The notes beneath the pieces are model-generated. The model had not been told where the DNA came from. It saw nothing but the letters and a program-made list of their open reading frames with translations, and did not search any database. This document shows, one piece after another, positions 6,329 to 9,574 of a DNA stretch of 9,574 nt. The stretch lies in NCBI GenBank assembly GCA_022360735.1, contig JAKSCF010000166.1, positions 1 through 9,574 on the forward strand, written 5' to 3'. The DNA comes from Clostridia bacterium (GTDB lineage Bacteria > Bacillota_A > Clostridia > Peptostreptococcales > JAAYPU01). A program made the position numbers and the translations under genes. Numbering within the stretch: position 1 is the stretch's first letter; every line of letters begins with the position of its first letter.

Positions 6329-8446
6329 ATGAACGATTCCAATTCTTTAAATACTGCTACAAGGTTAACGGTCGAACAGATGATGAATAAACATTTTGAA
6401 GTTCTTTATTTGGGAGATACTTTGCGAACAGTTGTCGAGTACTATCAAGAATACAAAATTAATACGCTTCCTGTGGTGGATGAAAATGAAAAATTAATTG
6501 GTGTATTTCCTAAAAAAAGATTATTTAAGGCGCTATTAGAGGGTGCAAGCTTAGATACGCCCTGTGAAGCTTATATGGTTGATAAGCCTGTTTTTGTAAC
6601 GATTGATCGGACCTATGATGAATATTCACTGGTTGTGAGGGTCACCAAAAGCCGGGTTGACAACGTGGTTGTTCTTGATCGTTCCGATAAAGTGGTTGGA
6701 ATGATTGGAACAGCAGAATATCTCCGTGAAAGTCTTAATATGATTATGGCATCATCAGCATTGCTGGAGTCCCTTTTCAGGGTAAATTACGAAGGTATTA
6801 TCATTACGGATAAAGAAGGTTATATATTGAAGATAAATCCTGCTGCTGAAAGGATGTTCCAACTGAACTTTTTAAAAATTAAAGGCAAACACTTAAAGGA
6901 GATTTTTCCGGAGATTACGATTTCAGAGGAGCTCCGAATAGGGTTAAAAAGAACGGTAAAGTCGTTACCGGTTATTATTAACCAAGTGCCAATCATTGAA
7001 AATGACGAACAAATAGGTTCCAGCTTTGCCTTCTTGGACATTTCTGATATGGAAAAAATTGCCCAGGAACTAGAAATAGTGAAAGAACTTCAAACAACCA
7101 TTGATGGTGTTCTAAGTGCTTCTTCCGACGGTGTTTTTGTATCGGATGTTTTTGGTAGGGTAAAGTATGTTAATCAAAGCGCTTGCGAATTGATTGCTCA
7201 ACCGTCGGAACAAATTATCGGAAGAGAGATTGACGATGTTTTTCCGGCTAATTGCCTGACTAAAATCGGCAAATCCGGTTCTGCTGAAGTTGACTCCTGT
7301 GATATATGCGGGAAAAAATGTATTGTTTCACATATCCCAATCAGAAAAGACAATTATGAAGGTGCAGATATTACCGGCATTGTCAGTACGGTTTATCTTA
7401 ATGATAATGCAGTTACTCAGGAGATAGCTCGAAAATGGTTTTATTTGAACCAAAAAGTACAATATTACCGTGATGAGCTTGAAAAGCGCGGTGGCAATAG
7501 CAGCCGTTTTGATCAAATTGTCACCAATAATATCCATTTTAAAAAGATAAAAAAAGATGCACAGTTTATTGCACGAAGCAGTTCAACCGTTTTATTAACA
7601 GGAGAAAGCGGAGTAGGTAAGGATATGTTTGCCCGGGGCATTCACGAAGCCAGTCCCAGAGCAAAACAACCATTCGTAAAGGTAAATTGTGTATCCATAC
7701 CGGAAACATTATTTGAATCTGAACTTTTTGGGTATGCACCGGGTTCGTTTACCGGGGCATTAAAGAACGGAAAACCCGGCTATTTTGAGAGAGCACATAA
7801 GGGAACGATTTTTTTGGATGAGATCGGTGATATGCCTTTATCAATACAGGCTAAGTTACTGCAAGTGTTGCAGGAAAAAGAATTTATACGTGTTGGAGGA
7901 ACCAGTAAACAAATCGTAGATGTTAGAATTATTGCAGCTACCAATAGGGATTTGCGGGAAGCCATTGCTAAGAGAACCTTCAGAGAGGATCTTTATTATC
8001 GCCTCAATGTTATTGAGTTTTACCTGCCGCCCCTTAGAGAGCGTTCAGAAGATATCATCGCATTAGCGGTATCGTTTATTGAAAAATACAACCAAATTCT
8101 GGGATCAAAGGTAACAGGTATCAATGAACAAGCCCAAAAAGCTTTAAAAGATTATGCTTGGCCTGGTAACATTCGGGAACTTGAAAACGCTATAGAACGA
8201 GCAGCAAATTATGCTTGGGAGGGTGAAATCGGGATAGAAAACCTTCCTTCACAGATTATGAAAGTTGAAAAGGTGCAGTCATCAGTAGCCTATTCAACCT
8301 ATCGCAGTTCGTTAATTAATTTTGAGAAGGAAATGCTGTTAGATGTCTTAAAAAAAGCAAACGGCAATAAAAGTGCAGCGGCACGGATGATGAATTTAAG
8401 CAGGTCTGCTTTTTATGACAGACTGGCCAAATATAATTTAAAATAA
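6329..8446 (+). CDS. Sigma-54-dependent transcriptional activator, CBS-PAS-PAS-AAA+-Fis
   Basis: A 705-residue enhancer-binding protein that would use ATP to open sigma-54 promoters. Domains in order: a CBS pair (about 13-140, an adenosyl-ligand sensor fold), PAS1 (about 145-240), PAS2 (about 258-355) carrying a Cys cluster C324-x2-C327-x3-C331, then the AAA+ domain with Walker A GESGVGKD (425-432), sigma-54 contact loop GSFTGA (472-477, usual form GAFTGA), Walker B IFLDEIG (494-500) and an arginine-finger region FREDLYYRL (551-559), ending in a Fis-type HTH (about 665-703) with NKSAAARMMNLSRSAFYDRL. No receiver domain is present, so input is a small ligand or redox signal rather than phosphorylation. 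AAAGGA (6313-6318) lies 10 bases before the ATG. Its targets are unknown; the acyl-CoA/Etf genes and the flavodoxin-ferredoxin gene next to it are natural candidates by proximity. Confidence 0.92.
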   Translation: MNDSNSLNTATRLTVEQMMNKHFEVLYLGDTLRTVVEYYQEYKINTLPVVDENEKLIGVFPKKRLFKALLEGASLDTPCEAYMVDKPVFVTIDRTYDEYSLVVRVTKSRVDNVVVLDRSDKVVGMIGTAEYLRESLNMIMASSALLESLFRVNYEGIIITDKEGYILKINPAAERMFQLNFLKIKGKHLKEIFPEITISEELRIGLKRTVKSLPVIINQVPIIENDEQIGSSFAFLDISDMEKIAQELEIVKELQTTIDGVLSASSDGVFVSDVFGRVKYVNQSACELIAQPSEQIIGREIDDVFPANCLTKIGKSGSAEVDSCDICGKKCIVSHIPIRKDNYEGADITGIVSTVYLNDNAVTQEIARKWFYLNQKVQYYRDELEKRGGNSSRFDQIVTNNIHFKKIKKDAQFIARSSSTVLLTGESGVGKDMFARGIHEASPRAKQPFVKVNCVSIPETLFESELFGYAPGSFTGALKNGKPGYFERAHKGTIFLDEIGDMPLSIQAKLLQVLQEKEFIRVGGTSKQIVDVRIIAATNRDLREAIAKRTFREDLYYRLNVIEFYLPPLRERSEDIIALAVSFIEKYNQILGSKVTGINEQAQKALKDYAWPGNIRELENAIERAANYAWEGEIGIENLPSQIMKVEKVQSSVAYSTYRSSLINFEKEMLLDVLKKANGNKSAAARMMNLSRSAFYDRLAKYNLK

Positions 8447-8452
8447 GCTGGC

Positions 8453-8490
8453 GTACGGCATAATGCACAGTTATTTAGAGGATGCTGTAC
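8453..8490. promoter_or_regulatory. Dyad between the activator and the EFR1 gene
   Basis: GTACGGCAT (8453-8461) and ATGCTGTAC (8482-8490) are inverted repeats with one mismatch, spaced by 20 bases. The dyad covers most of the intergenic region just before the ribosome site of the next gene. It could be an operator or a leader hairpin. No T-run follows and no good promoter is visible here. Confidence 0.35.
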
Positions 8491-8514
8491 TGGGTTGAAA
8501 GGAGAAGTGAACAG

Positions 8515-9327
8515 ATGAATGTCAATGCCATATATTTCAGCCCAACGGAGACCACAAAAAAAATTGTCGAAGGTATGGCACAAAAGTTAGCATACACTTT
8601 ATCACAAAATAAAAGTTTCAATAAAATTGATTTTACTTTGAAGGATGCAAGGCATAAAAACCTTTCTCTGAATGAGGAAGATTTAGCTGTTATAGGGGTT
8701 CCTGTTTATGCAGGGAGAGTCCCCAATGTACTGCTCAACTATTTAAATAGTATCAGAGGAAATGGTGCCATGGCTGTTTGTGTTGTTGTCTATGGGAACA
8801 GAAATTTTGATGATGCATTAATTGAACTGAGGAACATATTAGAAGGAGATGGCTTTCATGTCATAGCAGCCGGTGCTTTTATCGGGGAACATTCTTTCTC
8901 CAAAATCCTTGGAATGGGCAGACCCGATGACAAGGATATGGTCATCGCCCATGAATTTGCCCATCAAATATATCAAAAAATATTGAAAAGTCATTTGTAT
9001 GAAACCATAACCGTTAAGGGGAATCAACCTTATGGAAAATATTATATGCCCAAGGACAAAGCCGGCAATCCTGTTGACATTAGAAAAGTAGTGCCAAAAA
9101 CCAATCAAAATTGCATTTGTTGTAAGCTTTGTGCGGAAATTTGCCCCATGGGTTCCATAGATATTAATGATCCGTCTAAATTGAACGGAATATGTATTAA
9201 ATGCGGTGCCTGCATTAAAAAGTGTCCAGTTTCGGCCAAGTATTATGACGATCCGGATTATTTAAGGCATCAATATGAGTTGGAGGAAGAATTTATAGAT
9301 CGAAAAGAACCTGAATGGTTTATATGA
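8515..9327 (+). CDS. EFR1-type flavodoxin/ferredoxin fusion protein
   Basis: A 270-residue cytoplasmic redox protein. The N-terminal flavodoxin-like domain has the FMN phosphate-loop pattern FSPTETTKK (8-16) and the GVPVYAGRVP segment (61-70) typical of this group. The C-terminal ferredoxin domain has two [4Fe-4S] motifs: C200-x2-C203-x2-C206-x3-C210-P and C227-x2-C230-x2-C233-x3-C237-P. The fusion lets electrons pass between a flavin and low-potential Fe-S clusters; the physiological partners of this family are mostly unknown. ATG at 8515 is chosen because AAAGGAG (8498-8504) precedes it by 10 bases and the protein then begins directly with the flavodoxin beta strand; an in-frame ATG at 8482 has its only possible site immediately adjacent. 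By context it may trade electrons with ferredoxin or with the Fe-S domain of EtfA, and may be controlled by the activator upstream; both are inference. Confidence 0.85.
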   Translation: MNVNAIYFSPTETTKKIVEGMAQKLAYTLSQNKSFNKIDFTLKDARHKNLSLNEEDLAVIGVPVYAGRVPNVLLNYLNSIRGNGAMAVCVVVYGNRNFDDALIELRNILEGDGFHVIAAGAFIGEHSFSKILGMGRPDDKDMVIAHEFAHQIYQKILKSHLYETITVKGNQPYGKYYMPKDKAGNPVDIRKVVPKTNQNCICCKLCAEICPMGSIDINDPSKLNGICIKCGACIKKCPVSAKYYDDPDYLRHQYELEEEFIDRKEPEWFI

Positions 9328-9349
9328 GATATTATAATAACAATTTTAA

Positions 9350-9366
9350 ACCGCTTTCATAGCGGT
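9350..9366. other. Small hairpin after the EFR1 gene
   Basis: ACCGCT and AGCGGT form a perfect 6-bp stem with loop TTCAT, 22 bases after the stop codon. The following bases are GAGGCTATCG, so there is no T-run and it is not a convincing intrinsic terminator. It may protect the 3' end of the message. Confidence 0.4.
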
Positions 9367-9413
9367 GAGGCTATCGAAAAATGAATACAGGCGTATAAAT
9401 ATTCGTTAATGCA

Positions 9414-9560
9414 TTCATTTGGAGAAAATTTGATGGCATATGGACTATAAAAGCCTAACCGCAAACAATCGCCGTCCTTGGCTTAAGTTTGCTAACAAAC
9501 GTCCTGTTTGTTCACGACTTTTATAGCCCATCTGCCACCTAAATTTTCTGACCAAATGAA
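9414..9560. repeat. About 147-bp structured inverted-repeat element (unidentified)
   Basis: The left arm 9414-9453 and the right arm 9518-9560 pair in blocks: 9414-9422 with 9552-9560 (9 bp), 9423-9431 with 9541-9549 (9 bp), 9434-9438 with 9533-9537 (5 bp), 9440-9443 with 9528-9531 (4 bp) and 9445-9453 with 9518-9526 (9 bp), interrupted by single mismatches and small bulges. The centre holds two hairpins: 9461-9466 with 9487-9492 (GCAAAC/GTTTGC) and 9494-9500 with 9506-9512 (AACAAAC/GTTTGTT), both displaying GTCCT in the loop. No protein is encoded. It could be a MITE-like element, a structured RNA, or the leader of a gene beyond the window; no clear target-site duplication is seen. Confidence 0.75.
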
Positions 9561-9574
9561 CACAAAAAAACGAA

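Noticed and set aside
8449..8467. Sigma-54-like TGGCGT followed by ATGCA before the EFR1 gene
   Set aside because: The GG to GC spacing is several bases too long.
8482..8514. Earlier ATG for the EFR1 protein
   Set aside because: Its only purine-rich site touches the start codon, while AAAGGAG at 8498-8504 correctly serves ATG at 8515.
9433..9450. Five-codon ORF (MAYGL) with GGAG eight bases upstream inside the terminal element
   Set aside because: It lies within the paired left arm, and so short an ORF has no support beyond chance.

Overview
The window reads as a chromosomal segment of an anaerobic, low-to-medium GC Firmicute of the class Clostridia. Reasons: strong AGGAGG-type Shine-Dalgarno sites before nearly every gene, short intergenic gaps with all genes on the + strand, a clostridial glutaconyl-CoA decarboxylase subunit, a bifurcation-type EtfA carrying ferredoxin clusters, and a CBS/PAS sigma-54 activator. 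The genus cannot be named from sequence alone.

Layout. 1-109: leader with a TGGCA-N5-TGGCA promoter-like element. 110-1267: acyl-CoA dehydrogenase whose active-site residues fit a non-decarboxylating glutaryl-CoA dehydrogenase. 1310-3052: gcdA, the carboxyltransferase subunit of the biotin-dependent Na+-pumping glutaconyl-CoA decarboxylase. 3053-3220: a terminator-like hairpin, then eight degenerate 11-bp repeats that also form a large imperfect palindrome ending at the etfB ribosome site. 3221-5321: etfB and etfA, the latter with an N-terminal 2x[4Fe-4S] domain. 5352-5380: a near-consensus sigma-A promoter, followed by a biotin-protein ligase without HTH (5416-6243). 6329-8446: sigma-54-dependent activator CBS-PAS-PAS-AAA+-Fis. 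8515-9327: flavodoxin/ferredoxin (EFR1-type) protein. 9328-9574: no gene; it holds a roughly 147-bp structured inverted-repeat element with two inner hairpins.

How the genes may work together (inference): the dehydrogenase interconverts glutaryl-CoA and glutaconyl-CoA, EtfBA carries the electrons and may couple NAD(H) and ferredoxin, and GcdA with partner subunits encoded elsewhere decarboxylates glutaconyl-CoA to crotonyl-CoA while pumping Na+. The biotin ligase would charge the biotin carrier subunit. The sigma-54 activator is a candidate regulator, and the EFR1 protein a candidate electron carrier or acceptor. Either direction is possible: oxidation of glutarate, lysine or aromatic-derived glutaryl-CoA, or reduction of part of the glutaconyl-CoA to glutarate as an electron sink.

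The most unusual points are the pairing of a glutaryl-CoA-type dehydrogenase with a ferredoxin-domain Etf and gcdA, the 11-bp repeat array before etfB, and the terminal palindromic element.
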